From the NCBI GenBank assembly GCA_964399965.1, contig CAYNRX010000001.1, positions 186,001 to 250,000 of the forward strand: a DNA stretch of 64,000 bases, read 5' to 3'. Of the stretch, positions 33,614 to 43,400 are shown one piece after another; position 1 is the first letter of the stretch; each line of letters begins with the position of its first letter. The DNA is from UBA1381 sp964399965 (GTDB taxonomy: Bacteria; Bacillota; Clostridia; UBA1381). Both the position numbers and the translations under genes were made by a program. A model generated the notes under the pieces. That model was not told the origin of the DNA and made no database searches. It saw only the letters and a list, made by a program, of their open reading frames with translations.

Positions 33614-35566
33614 TTATTCTACTATAAATTCCGCACCATAGCCCTCAAGCCTGCCGCTGAATTCTTCACCCGTAAACGCATATCTTCCTTTTACCATAGG
33701 CAGATCGACAGCTTCCTCATTATGATTGAGGACGATCGTAACGATACCGCGTTTCACTATTTCAACACCGGCAGGTGCTTTTATAAGCTCAATGCCTGCG
33801 CTTCTGTTTACAATAGCAACAAGCTCTTTCATCGCCGCTTCATCCAGGTCGCAGCCCACGTAATACACAAGGCCTTTGCCGTAGCGGTTGCAGGTAACGG
33901 CCGCCCGGCCCTTGTAATATTGCGCCCCATAAGTGCACAGCGTTTCGGCCGTTACAGGTTGTATGATATCACACCATAGCCTGGCTGTACCCGATACCGC
34001 TCCTTCTACCGGCACACTGCATCTGGTGGCATCAAATTCTTCAACTTCTATTCCCGCCAGCTCAGCAAACACCCCCGGCGTGGCCAGCGGACGCATATTA
34101 TTATATTCATCTCTGGTGCCGCTTCGGAAGCTAAGCACAAGCACTCCTCCGTTTTTTACGTATGCTTTTATCTCCTCAAGCTCCTCGTCACGTACTACAT
34201 TGTAAGATGGCATATAGACAACCTTGTAGTCCGTATAGCTTCCTCTGGAAACAGCGGTATCCACGTTCCAGTCCGCATTGGCTTTATAATAGGAATACAA
34301 CAGGTTTTTATAGTCATAGCCCGCCTTATGACGTTTTATCTCATGGCTCCATATGTTGTCATATGATCTGACTATCAATGCATCATAGTCGTTTTTGCGA
34401 TCTGTTATGTATTCTTCCAGCTGCATAAGCTCAGTACCGGTCTTTTGCAGCTCGTAAAACCGCCTGCGCGGTTTACCGTCATGATCGAGAACTCCGTACC
34501 AATACTGCTCCATACCGAAAAGCGCTGTACGGAAGCGGAAATATACGAACCCTTCTGCTCCGTGAGCTATAGCCTGATACGTCCACAGCCTAAGCTGTCC
34601 TGGACGCGGCGTTGCACCCATAACGTCCCAGCCCGCAGGCCCGGCTTCCTCCTCCATCACCACGAAATTCTTGTCCTTGACGCCGCGCATTATCTCATGC
34701 GCCATCGAAACGTATTCATACTCGGAATCTCCCCACTGGTTATCGGGGTAATTATCCCACGAAACAAAATCCAGATCCTTTGACAGCTCATAATAATCTA
34801 TATCGGAAAAATGACCCATCAGGTTATGTGTTATCGGCAGACCGGAATATCTATGCAGGATATCCGCCTGCATCCTCTGATAACGCACCCAGGAATCGGA
34901 GGCAAAACGGCGGTATTCCAAGTCCAAGCTCGGATTATGCGCCGGATTTTGCACCAGCTCTCCCTCGCAGGAATTGTAGCCGGGTAGGACGATATCGTCA
35001 AAACTATCCAGATCAAGGCTCCAGAATACCATCCCCCATTTTTTGTTCAGCTCTTCTATCGAGGAATACCGCTCGGAAAGCCAGCGTCCAAATTCGCGGC
35101 GGCAGTTCTCGCAGTAGCATCTTGTGCTATTATGGCAGCCAAACTCATTGTCTATCTGCCAGCCGACAACATGCGGATTATCGCGGTAATGCTCGGCCAT
35201 CTTCTCGACGATTATCCGCGACCGCTCCCGGTACTCCGGGCTGTTGGCACAGCAAGCACGGCGCGATCCCCAAGCCCGTATACGCCCGTAGCGATCGCGC
35301 TGCAATACATCATATTTGTTCACCAACCACTTCGGCGGAGCAGCCGTAGGCGTTCCGAGGATAGTTTTTATCCCGTATTTCGCCAGCACCTCTATCGCCT
35401 CATCAAGCAGGGAAAAATCAAACTCACCTTCCCTTTTTTCAAACAGCTTCCAGGCAAATTCGCCCATACGCACGGTATTGAAATTGCCCTCGCGCATCAG
35501 TTTTGCCTGTTCCTCCCATTCACTTCTATCCCAATGCTCAGGATAATAATCCACGCCGAAAATCAT
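33614..35566 (-). CDS. Beta-galactosidase, glycoside hydrolase family 42
   Basis: A 650-residue cytoplasmic enzyme that removes beta-galactose from oligosaccharides such as pectic galactan fragments. It starts GVDYYPEHWDRSEWEEQA. The acid/base Glu is in VVGWQIDNEFGCH, the nucleophile Glu in NFVVMEEEAGPAGW. Zinc-site cysteines lie in RRACCANSPEY and CYCENCRREFG. The trimerisation domain and the small C-terminal beta domain follow. No signal peptide is present. The start overlaps the end of the GH115 gene (ATGA). Homologues lie in rhamnogalacturonan clusters of Bacillus (YesZ), which fits the neighbours. Confidence 0.95.
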   Translation of the reverse strand: MIFGVDYYPEHWDRSEWEEQAKLMREGNFNTVRMGEFAWKLFEKREGEFDFSLLDEAIEVLAKYGIKTILGTPTAAPPKWLVNKYDVLQRDRYGRIRAWGSRRACCANSPEYRERSRIIVEKMAEHYRDNPHVVGWQIDNEFGCHNSTRCYCENCRREFGRWLSERYSSIEELNKKWGMVFWSLDLDSFDDIVLPGYNSCEGELVQNPAHNPSLDLEYRRFASDSWVRYQRMQADILHRYSGLPITHNLMGHFSDIDYYELSKDLDFVSWDNYPDNQWGDSEYEYVSMAHEIMRGVKDKNFVVMEEEAGPAGWDVMGATPRPGQLRLWTYQAIAHGAEGFVYFRFRTALFGMEQYWYGVLDHDGKPRRRFYELQKTGTELMQLEEYITDRKNDYDALIVRSYDNIWSHEIKRHKAGYDYKNLLYSYYKANADWNVDTAVSRGSYTDYKVVYMPSYNVVRDEELEEIKAYVKNGGVLVLSFRSGTRDEYNNMRPLATPGVFAELAGIEVEEFDATRCSVPVEGAVSGTARLWCDIIQPVTAETLCTYGAQYYKGRAAVTCNRYGKGLVYYVGCDLDEAAMKELVAIVNRSAGIELIKAPAGVEIVKRGIVTIVLNHNEEAVDLPMVKGRYAFTGEEFSGRLEGYGAEFIVE

Positions 35567-37557
35567 GCCTGCTCCTCCTTCATAGCCTCATAAAGCTCTC
35601 TGTCCGTCATATGATTATCCTCAACCAAAAGCAGGAACACCTCTCTGTCCTCCGGGGCATATACCGTTTCCCTATACCATTTATCATGGCGTATATTGTC
35701 GCCAAATTCACGTATCACCCCCATCACCTTTTCCGCCATATAGGCCGAATGCTTGACGTCGGCGAAGCAGTCGTTGCTGTAATAGCCTTTCCACAGGCCA
35801 TATTCGGAATCGCGCATGGCCTTATCGGCCGCCGAAAATTTCTCCGCGCTATCTCCGGCCAGCAGGAATGATTCTTTGTATTTTTTCTCGCGGAATTTCT
35901 CCACCGCCTGCAAAAACATATCCATGCCCTCAGCGCAATATGTATGCAGCTTCGCCTGCAGGAGTATCGTAGAATCAAAAATACTCTTGTGATCTCCCGA
36001 AATAGCCACGCTTGTTTTTTCACACAGCTTAAGATAGGAGCGCAGCTTGTCAAGTCCTCCCGCGCATATGCGGTCGAGATTTTCCGCCTGAGAATAAAGA
36101 TCCTTATCCCCCGCGATCCAATAGAGCGCCGGTGTGGGAGCTTGTCTGTCCTTTATAAAACGATTGGCAACAATGCGGACATTTTCCGTATAAAACTGCT
36201 CCCCTGCGTGCTCGTCCTCATGCTCACCAAACTGTATCATCGCCCGGGGATATTCCCGCAAGCATTCGGCCGCCTCTTCCGAACTGCCGTAATACTCATC
36301 AGCAAAGCTGCGGCTGTGTTCCTCGTCACTGACCGTCCGGCCGAACCACTTTTTGCGTACCGCATCCAGATAATAAGCATGGGGACGGACGTTGGAACAG
36401 TTTACTACCCAGAAATCATCGCCATCATTTGCAAGCACCTCCGATAGCTCCCTATTCACGAAATCCACCGAATTAGGCAGCATCGTAATATGGTTGGCCT
36501 CCTGCAAATCGTAGAAGGAAACGTGGTAATAAATACCCTGGCTCCCTTCACCCTTGACCGGCATCGATGACACACGCGCGCTGTGATTGTCGCGGCGGCG
36601 TGTGACCATTTTGCCGTAGCCGTTATCGGCGCGCACCTTTATCACCTCCGGCGAAAGCTCTATATGCCCTTGGCTGTAAAGCTCCATTATCTCCCCGTAA
36701 AGGTTAGTGCAGAATATCGAATCTTTTACATATTTTCTGACGATATCGCACTGCTTTTTGATAAGGCTCGTTATCAGCGCGCCCTGCTTTTCGGGAGTAT
36801 CATACTGCCCGCTGGTATCATCTGCCCAAAACGGTTTGTCGCCCTGACCGCGAAAACAGAGGTTCCACACGACCTTGCAATCCTTCTGCGCAATTACCGC
36901 TTCCTCCCAAAGCCTTTCAAAAAGCTGGGGATTTTTAAAATAGCTGGCCTCTACGCCCGGATACGCCCGCGCAAACAGCTCCGCTCCCAGGGGTTCTGCA
37001 TGATGGTGCGTTATCCACAGCCCCATTTCCGAGGCCAGCCCCCGGTTGAGACGGGAATTTTTATCGGTGCCGGGGATGGTCATATTGCCGCCGCAGCGCA
37101 GGAGCACTTCAAAGGCCATCCGCCACACGTATTCGCGATCATGCCCTGCGTGCCACTTAAGCATTAGCACCTCATCATTGAAGAACCAGCCGCGAAACCG
37201 CACCACCGGCCGCTGCATCTCATATACTCCCTCCGGTATCGTCACCGTCCCTTTCTTCTCTATCCTCTGATCAAGCCAGAACCAGAACGGCTTTATCCCC
37301 AGGTATTTTTCGCTGATGTATAAAAGCCCATACACAAAACCAAGGTCGCCGCCCGCATAAATATGGGCGCACTCCTCTGTCACCTCCAGCCGCCAGCTCT
37401 CCGCGTCCACAGACGCATCAAGCTGCAAGGCGATACGGCCGCCGCCCTCGCCGTCAAGTGTTTTGTCCATATCGCGCCGCAGGATAGCAACCGCATTTTC
37501 CGTCGGCTTCGTCCCTATTGCGTCCTCTATTTTCGTATCCTTTGCCAAAATAAACAT
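35563..37557 (-). CDS. GH115-like alpha-glucuronidase
   Basis: 664 residues without signal peptide. An N-terminal alpha/beta domain (residues ~1-120, LGFVYGLLYISEKYLGI) is followed by the barrel that opens with RPVVRFRGWFFNDE, the best landmark of GH115. ITHHHAEPLGAELFARAYPG, YYHVSFYDLQEANHITMLP and WVVNCSNVRPHAY are consistent with that fold. GH115 enzymes remove glucuronic acid or 4-O-methyl-glucuronic acid side groups. It is shorter than most members and lacks the usual C-terminal beta domains. It is the first gene of a pair with GH42. A TATAAT (37593-37598 on the complement) without a good -35 lies upstream. Confidence 0.8.
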   Translation of the reverse strand: MFILAKDTKIEDAIGTKPTENAVAILRRDMDKTLDGEGGGRIALQLDASVDAESWRLEVTEECAHIYAGGDLGFVYGLLYISEKYLGIKPFWFWLDQRIEKKGTVTIPEGVYEMQRPVVRFRGWFFNDEVLMLKWHAGHDREYVWRMAFEVLLRCGGNMTIPGTDKNSRLNRGLASEMGLWITHHHAEPLGAELFARAYPGVEASYFKNPQLFERLWEEAVIAQKDCKVVWNLCFRGQGDKPFWADDTSGQYDTPEKQGALITSLIKKQCDIVRKYVKDSIFCTNLYGEIMELYSQGHIELSPEVIKVRADNGYGKMVTRRRDNHSARVSSMPVKGEGSQGIYYHVSFYDLQEANHITMLPNSVDFVNRELSEVLANDGDDFWVVNCSNVRPHAYYLDAVRKKWFGRTVSDEEHSRSFADEYYGSSEEAAECLREYPRAMIQFGEHEDEHAGEQFYTENVRIVANRFIKDRQAPTPALYWIAGDKDLYSQAENLDRICAGGLDKLRSYLKLCEKTSVAISGDHKSIFDSTILLQAKLHTYCAEGMDMFLQAVEKFREKKYKESFLLAGDSAEKFSAADKAMRDSEYGLWKGYYSNDCFADVKHSAYMAEKVMGVIREFGDNIRHDKWYRETVYAPEDREVFLLLVEDNHMTDRELYEAMKEEQA

Positions 37558-37661
37558 AAAACTGCCCGCCTTTTCCTAATAATAATGGCTGTATTATAGC
37601 ACAGTAAAAGACCGTTTTCCATATTATTTCTTGCGAAAAATATTGCATATCTTGTTCTTTC

Positions 37662-40232
37662 TCATTGCCCGGAAAGAAACTCACGGATGGCTTCATCGGT
37701 CTTTTGTATTTCCTCCCAAAGCTCCGAAGCTGGCATCCTTACAGCACCGCTGCCAAGGATTATTATCTGTTCCAGATTATCCGAGGTAGCCACCTTTACG
37801 CGGTGTTTGCGGCCTATTTGTCTGGTGACCTTTTCAATATACATATCTGCCGTCTCCGCCTCCTTTGTATAAACAACATTTATGTTGTTTATACGCTCCA
37901 CTTCGCCACGGCTGCCCTTGACCTTGTAGGCGTCAAACACCAATATCACCTCGCACTGCTTGAAGCCGCGATAATTGCATAAAATGTCTATAAGCCTGTT
38001 CCTTGCTGATTCCAGGCTGCTTTTTGCGATCTCGGAAAGCTCCTCCCAGGCAAAGATTATATTATATCCGTCTACCAGCAAATATTCCGGTCCCTCCGGC
38101 AGCGGCCTTGCCTTGATGTGACGGTACGGCCGTTCGGGAGGTCTGCCCGAGATGCGCGCTCCGTGCGATCTCGGAGCTATTTTACCGTAGGTACGCTCGA
38201 ATATCGCCATAAGCTCCTTGTCCATGGCAACGCTGTCAACGTATTCCTCTGCCCTCCGCGCACGGACTGCACTTTCAGCCGCCTCCTCAGCCGGGGCTTT
38301 CCAGCCGCTGTCCACGTGCATATGTTCTCTGACCTCATCCCATTTTACATTAAAGCCCGCCCCATGGGCACAGAACACTGAATCGGCAGGATTTTCCGTA
38401 TCGCTGTCGCTGTCATAGCCGATAGACTCTATAACCTCATCGGCGTTGTGACATTCCTCATATCCCTTTACCGTACAAAATAGCCGTCCGCGGCCGCGCG
38501 TATATCCGGTGACCTCGCTGTGATAGGTACGCATTTCCGACACCGGTGCGCTCCCGGAGATCACTGTAATTTCTCCATTGCCCTCCGGCTGGGAAAAACT
38601 GCCGCCCATACGCTGTATATCAGTCATTGCCCGTCCTACGCATTCAGTTGGCAACTCCAGACGGAAATCATACCACGGTTCCAAAAGCACGCATTCGGCC
38701 GACTTTAACCCCTGTCGCACTGCGCGGTATGTCGCTTGGCGGAAATCTCCGCCCTCTGTATGCTTCTTATGCGCCCTGCCGGCCAGCAATGTTATCTTCA
38801 TATCAGTGATCGGTGAACCCGTGAGAACACCGATATGTGTTTTTTCCGCCAAATGCGTCAGTATTAACCTCTGCCAGTTCCTGTCAAGCGCGTCCTCGCT
38901 GCATTTTGAGAAAAATCTTAGTCCGCTCCCACGTTTGCCCGGCTCTAAAAGAAGATGGACTTCCGCATAATGGCGCAGCGGCTCATAATGCCCCACTCCC
39001 TCGACCGGGGCCGCTATCGTTTCCTTATAGGCAATGCTGCCCTCGCCAAAGGTTACACGCACCCCGAATCGCGCTTCAATAACGCGCTCCAGCACCTCAA
39101 GCTGCACTTCGCCCATCAGCTGCACATGTATTTCCGCCAGCTGCTCGTTCCATATCACATGCAAAAGCGGCTCCTCCTCCTCAAGGCGGCGCAAATTTGA
39201 CAGCATCGTATGCACATCGCAATCCTCGGGCAATATCACCCGATAGGACAGCACCGGTTCCAACGACGGCAGCATCGCATCCTGCTCAAAGCCCAGCCCT
39301 TCGCCGGGATACGTTTGCGAAAGTCCCACGACTACGCAGACTTCGCCCGACTCTGCCGTCTCGACAGCTGTGAACTTCTCCCCTGAATATATGCGTATGC
39401 TATTCACCTTTTCCGTCCACGAACCGTTTGCGGCTGAAAGCTGCGACCGCACCTTGAGGCTGCCGCCGGTTATCTTCATATATGTGAGCCGCTCCTTCTG
39501 TTCGCCCTCGCCTATTTTGTAAACTCGAGCACCGAACTCCGGCGGATATTCTATATCTGCTGTATACCTCTCAAGTCCTGCCAAAAACTCCTTTACTCCG
39601 GTCACCTTTAAGGCCGAACCGAAATAGCAGGGGAATATGCACCTGGCACGTATCGCCGCTTTAAAAAGCGCGTTCTCCACTTCCCCGGTTTCCAGGAATC
39701 GCTCCATGATCGCTTCATCGCACATCGCAGCCTCGTCTAAAAACTCTGCGCGCGGTTTTTCTCCGCCAAAATCGATACAACCGCCGTCAAGACGGTTTTT
39801 CAGCTCCTCCATAAGCTCTTCCTGACTGCGGGTCGTTATATCCATCTTGTTCACGAAAATAAACGTTGGCACGTTATACCGTTTCAAAAGCCGCCAGAGC
39901 GTTTCGGTATGGTTTTGCACACCGTCAAGGCCGCTTATCACCAGTATCGCATAATCAAGCACCTGCAGCGTCCTTTCCATTTCCGCTGAAAAGTCCACGT
40001 GACCCGGAGTGTCCAGAAGCGTGAGCTGCATATTGGGTGTGCGCAGCACTGCCTGCTTGGAAAATATCGTTATCCCTCGGTCGCGCTCTATCTCGTTGGT
40101 GTCTAGAAATGCATCGCCGTGATCGACACGTCCCAGCCTCCTGAGCATTCCGGCGCAGTAGAGCATGGCCTCCGAAAGCGTTGTTTTACCCGAATCAACG
40201 TGCGCCAGTATTCCTGTTACAAGTTTTTTCAT
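37662..40232 (-). CDS. TetM-like translational GTPase fused to a Rae1/YacP-type NYN endoribonuclease
   Basis: An 856-residue cytoplasmic protein. The first ~640 residues follow ribosomal protection proteins and EF-G: G1 AHVDSGKTTLSEAML, switch I ERDRGITIF, G3 DTPGHVDFSAEM, G4 NKMD, and the domain V-like stretch LLEPWYDFRLELPTECVGRA. A linker (~640-710) leads to a C-terminal NYN domain (~713-856; 37665-38096) with LLVDGYNIIF, VFDAYKVKG, ETADMYIEKV and VATSDNLEQ, the acidic set of YacP/Rae1. Rae1 of Bacillus cuts mRNA in the ribosomal A site, the same place where TetM-like GTPases bind. The fusion suggests a self-contained ribosome-targeted mRNA cleavage or rescue factor rather than simple tetracycline resistance. 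ATG 40232 is preferred to a TTG nine bases upstream. Confidence 0.9.
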   Translation of the reverse strand: MKKLVTGILAHVDSGKTTLSEAMLYCAGMLRRLGRVDHGDAFLDTNEIERDRGITIFSKQAVLRTPNMQLTLLDTPGHVDFSAEMERTLQVLDYAILVISGLDGVQNHTETLWRLLKRYNVPTFIFVNKMDITTRSQEELMEELKNRLDGGCIDFGGEKPRAEFLDEAAMCDEAIMERFLETGEVENALFKAAIRARCIFPCYFGSALKVTGVKEFLAGLERYTADIEYPPEFGARVYKIGEGEQKERLTYMKITGGSLKVRSQLSAANGSWTEKVNSIRIYSGEKFTAVETAESGEVCVVVGLSQTYPGEGLGFEQDAMLPSLEPVLSYRVILPEDCDVHTMLSNLRRLEEEEPLLHVIWNEQLAEIHVQLMGEVQLEVLERVIEARFGVRVTFGEGSIAYKETIAAPVEGVGHYEPLRHYAEVHLLLEPGKRGSGLRFFSKCSEDALDRNWQRLILTHLAEKTHIGVLTGSPITDMKITLLAGRAHKKHTEGGDFRQATYRAVRQGLKSAECVLLEPWYDFRLELPTECVGRAMTDIQRMGGSFSQPEGNGEITVISGSAPVSEMRTYHSEVTGYTRGRGRLFCTVKGYEECHNADEVIESIGYDSDSDTENPADSVFCAHGAGFNVKWDEVREHMHVDSGWKAPAEEAAESAVRARRAEEYVDSVAMDKELMAIFERTYGKIAPRSHGARISGRPPERPYRHIKARPLPEGPEYLLVDGYNIIFAWEELSEIAKSSLESARNRLIDILCNYRGFKQCEVILVFDAYKVKGSRGEVERINNINVVYTKEAETADMYIEKVTRQIGRKHRVKVATSDNLEQIIILGSGAVRMPASELWEEIQKTDEAIREFLSGQ

Positions 40233-40302
40233 ATTTCTCAAAACCTATCTGTTATCAAAATTCCCTGTCCATGGACAGCCGGCCGCAGGCCGCTTTTTTA
40301 TT

Positions 40303-40331
40303 ATTATATCACAGTATACGGTATTTGTCTA
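40303..40331 (-). promoter_or_regulatory. Promoter of the GTPase-NYN gene
   Basis: On the complement, TAGACA (40326-40331), a 17-base spacer and TATAAT (40303-40308). The leader has a GC-rich hairpin (GCGGCC...GGCCGGC) and the palindrome CTGTCCATGGACAG near 40265-40278. Confidence 0.68.
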
Positions 40332-40349
40332 TCCCGCCGGGCAAAGAAA

Positions 40350-40380
40350 AACAGCGCCGCTATAAAAGCAGCGCCGTTTT
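40350..40380 (-). terminator. Terminator of the large acetylesterase gene
   Basis: On the complement, AACGGCGCTGC pairs with GCGGCGCTGTT (two G-U pairs) around a T-rich loop, followed by TTTC. Confidence 0.65.
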
Positions 40381-40403
40381 ATATTAAAGAAAGGAATGCA
40401 GTT

Positions 40404-43400
40404 TTACTCGGCTTCCACCTGGATCACTCTGTCGGCTATGCCGTCATTGAAGGTGTAGCTGTACTCTGTATCAACTATCTCTGTAAGGCCACTGTCATAA
40501 AGACCCTGAGCGATTATTCTTGCCCAGCAGTTAGCGGCATTATTGGACGAATGCAGCGTGTCGCCTTCATTGTTGTAATAATCAGTCACTATATCCCAAT
40601 TCATTACACCGTCAGTGGTGTACAAGCCTGTCAGAAAGTCGTAGCTCTCCTGAGCAAGGTCGATAAGAGTTGTTTTTTCGCCGAGATCTGCAGCTATCGT
40701 TCTCATCAGACCTGACCAGTTGACATCAGGCTTCTGTCCTGTACCGTGAGATGATGCGTTAGGTGTTACAACAAATGTTTTCAGCCCCATTCCATAAGCC
40801 GTTTCAACCATGTATGTAACAGCCTCTGTCATTTCATCTTCGGTGGTGTAGTTTTTATCGTTATATCCGCTTTCGAGGATCATTATATCTCCGGGCTGTG
40901 CGCTGTGTACAACGTTTGAGAATGCACTATCGCGCAGACCCAGTGCCGTTACTCCGGAATTACCAAGGTTTGTAACTCCTACGTTATCGGCAATATAATT
41001 TTCAAGAACCTGACCCCAGCCTGTACGAACTAACTGTTCCTTTCCTTCCGGAGCATTTCCGTAGTATTCTGCTACGAGAGAATCGCCAAGAACATAGATC
41101 CTCTGCTGTCTTGCAACTGTCGAAGGTGCCTTTACAAATGTGATACCGTTCACTGTTGCGCCGGCATTATCCTGAAGGTTAAATACAGCATAGCCCTCGT
41201 TGATAACAACGTCCTCTACAGCTTTCACTGTTGTTTCATCAAATATTCTGCCGATCGTCCAGTTATCACTTCCCTGATTGATGTTGTTAATAAACAACTG
41301 GTCATTTACATAGAAGTCTGTTCTTCTTCCGCTTGCAGAAACAGTGATGTTGTATCTGTCGTTCGGAACAAGAATTTCGCTGTCAAGCTCAGCTTCATAT
41401 ACAGGGGCGATCTCTACCTTATCTGCGCCTGTTGTATCAACAGTGATGCTTGCTTCTGAAGCCATTTCCACAAAGTTTACAGGCTTCATATTATTATCCC
41501 AGTAGTATCTTTCTGCATTCTCTATCGCCCACGGCTCTTCTACATAGCCTTTCGGAGCATTAAATGTAGAAACTGACTGCAATGTACCATCCTCATTGTA
41601 GATAGCTGTATATGCAGTGGCGTCAGCTTCAAGTGCCATTACTGTTCCGCCTGCTGTGATATCTTCCGCATCAGCAATGTACTGGTTTACGATCACGCCG
41701 TTATTGGTAGTCGTTACCTGATATGTGCCGTTGCCCTTATTAACTATCGCGCTGATGTCAACAACTGTGGAATCACCAGTAGCGTCAGCCGTTACATAGT
41801 ATGTATCTACCGTTGCCGGAATTGTAACCTTTGCTTCTTTACCAGGATTGCCTATTGTTATCGTAATGTCAGCACTTCCGTTAGCTACTGCCGTAGCAAC
41901 ACCGGTTGCAGCGTCTATTGTGATAACATCTGTGTTGCTCGATTCAAACGAGGGAGCGAACAGCCCGAAAACATCATCGCCGTACTGGTCAACAAGAGCC
42001 GTTACAACATATGTGCCTGTCTGACCTTCTGTATAGGTCTTAGGACCGTCAACTGTCGGTGTTACGGTTGCAAAATCCTGTACGGTCACATCAAGAGATG
42101 CTGTCTTGCCTGTGGAGCCTGTGCAGGTTATCGTGTAAACGCCGGGAGCTGCTGCGTCTGTTACAGACAGAACGCCGTCCTGCGATATCGTAACCGCCTC
42201 AGAAGCTGCGCCCGCTGCATCTGTTACCGCCCAGGTGAAGGTCTCATCGGGAGTTATAACCGATTCAGACTTTATATAGCTTCTTGTTACAGTCTTGCCG
42301 GATATTTTGGCAAAATTTGTATCACCGGAAAGCTGCATGAATTCCTTATCCGGCTCTACTATCCTCAGCTCTGTAGTTTTAAGTTCACCATTGTATCTGT
42401 AAAGACCTGTTCCTAATCCCGTTATTTTTGTAGCATCAATAGTATACGGAAGCGAATACGATGCATCATTATAAAGCACTGTTATAGCTTTATTTGCTTT
42501 GTCAACAACAAACTTGATCGTAAATGCGCCGCTCGGCATCTCTCCGATCTTTTCGCTGTTTGCAAAAGCTCCTATATCACTGCTCTGGTTATGGTTTGCA
42601 GCCCCTGTCCAACCTGTCCATGCGATCAAACCGTTGTCATTAATTTGTATACCCACCAATTCACCGGCATCGGTACTAATGTACCATGTCTTCTGCTGAC
42701 CTGTGTAGTTTCCGAAGCCTGCAAACTCAAAATCTACAGCTATTTCCGAAATATCCGGAAGTGCAATCTCGCCAAGCGATACTGTATCATTTCTGTTACC
42801 GCCGAGCGATACGTATGCTTCGTTTTCATTGCCGAACTCAGACTCAATAAAGATAACGTTTTCATCCGCCTTTGTTATAGGCTGATCGATCACTACATCT
42901 TCGGTAAGAGGCTCTATTGTGCCTGTTACATCTGTATATCCGACCTTAGAGATCGTGTAACCAAATGTTGTGCCCGGCGTCTGGAGCGGAATTTCTATCT
43001 TACCGTTTACATCTGCAAAATACTTATCGCCCGCATCGGTCGTAAGTTTTGCATATCTTTCTGTGTTTATGGTTATTGTATAGAACTTCGGTACACCAAT
43101 ATTTGTTGCATCGAGTTTTATATCATCGATAATAACATAACCATAGAGCCAGTCACTGTCCGCACGGTAAAGCTGTGTGATATTTTCAGCTTCTATAGCA
43201 ACACTGCCAGTATCAAGGCAAGAATTACCGGCCGCATCAGCAATGGTCACAGACGCTGTCTTTGCGTCAAAGTCCATTGTATATGTAACTACATAATAGC
43301 TGCCGTAAGCAATATTTGATGCAGATACACCATTTACGGTAAGGTATGCACTATTACCTGTACCTACCGTTATCGGAAGAATCGGTGTGCCGTTAATATC

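Noticed and set aside
37662..40232. Plain tetracycline resistance gene
   Set aside because: The GTPase part is TetM-like, but the extra linker and NYN nuclease domain and the chromosomal setting do not fit a simple acquired resistance determinant.
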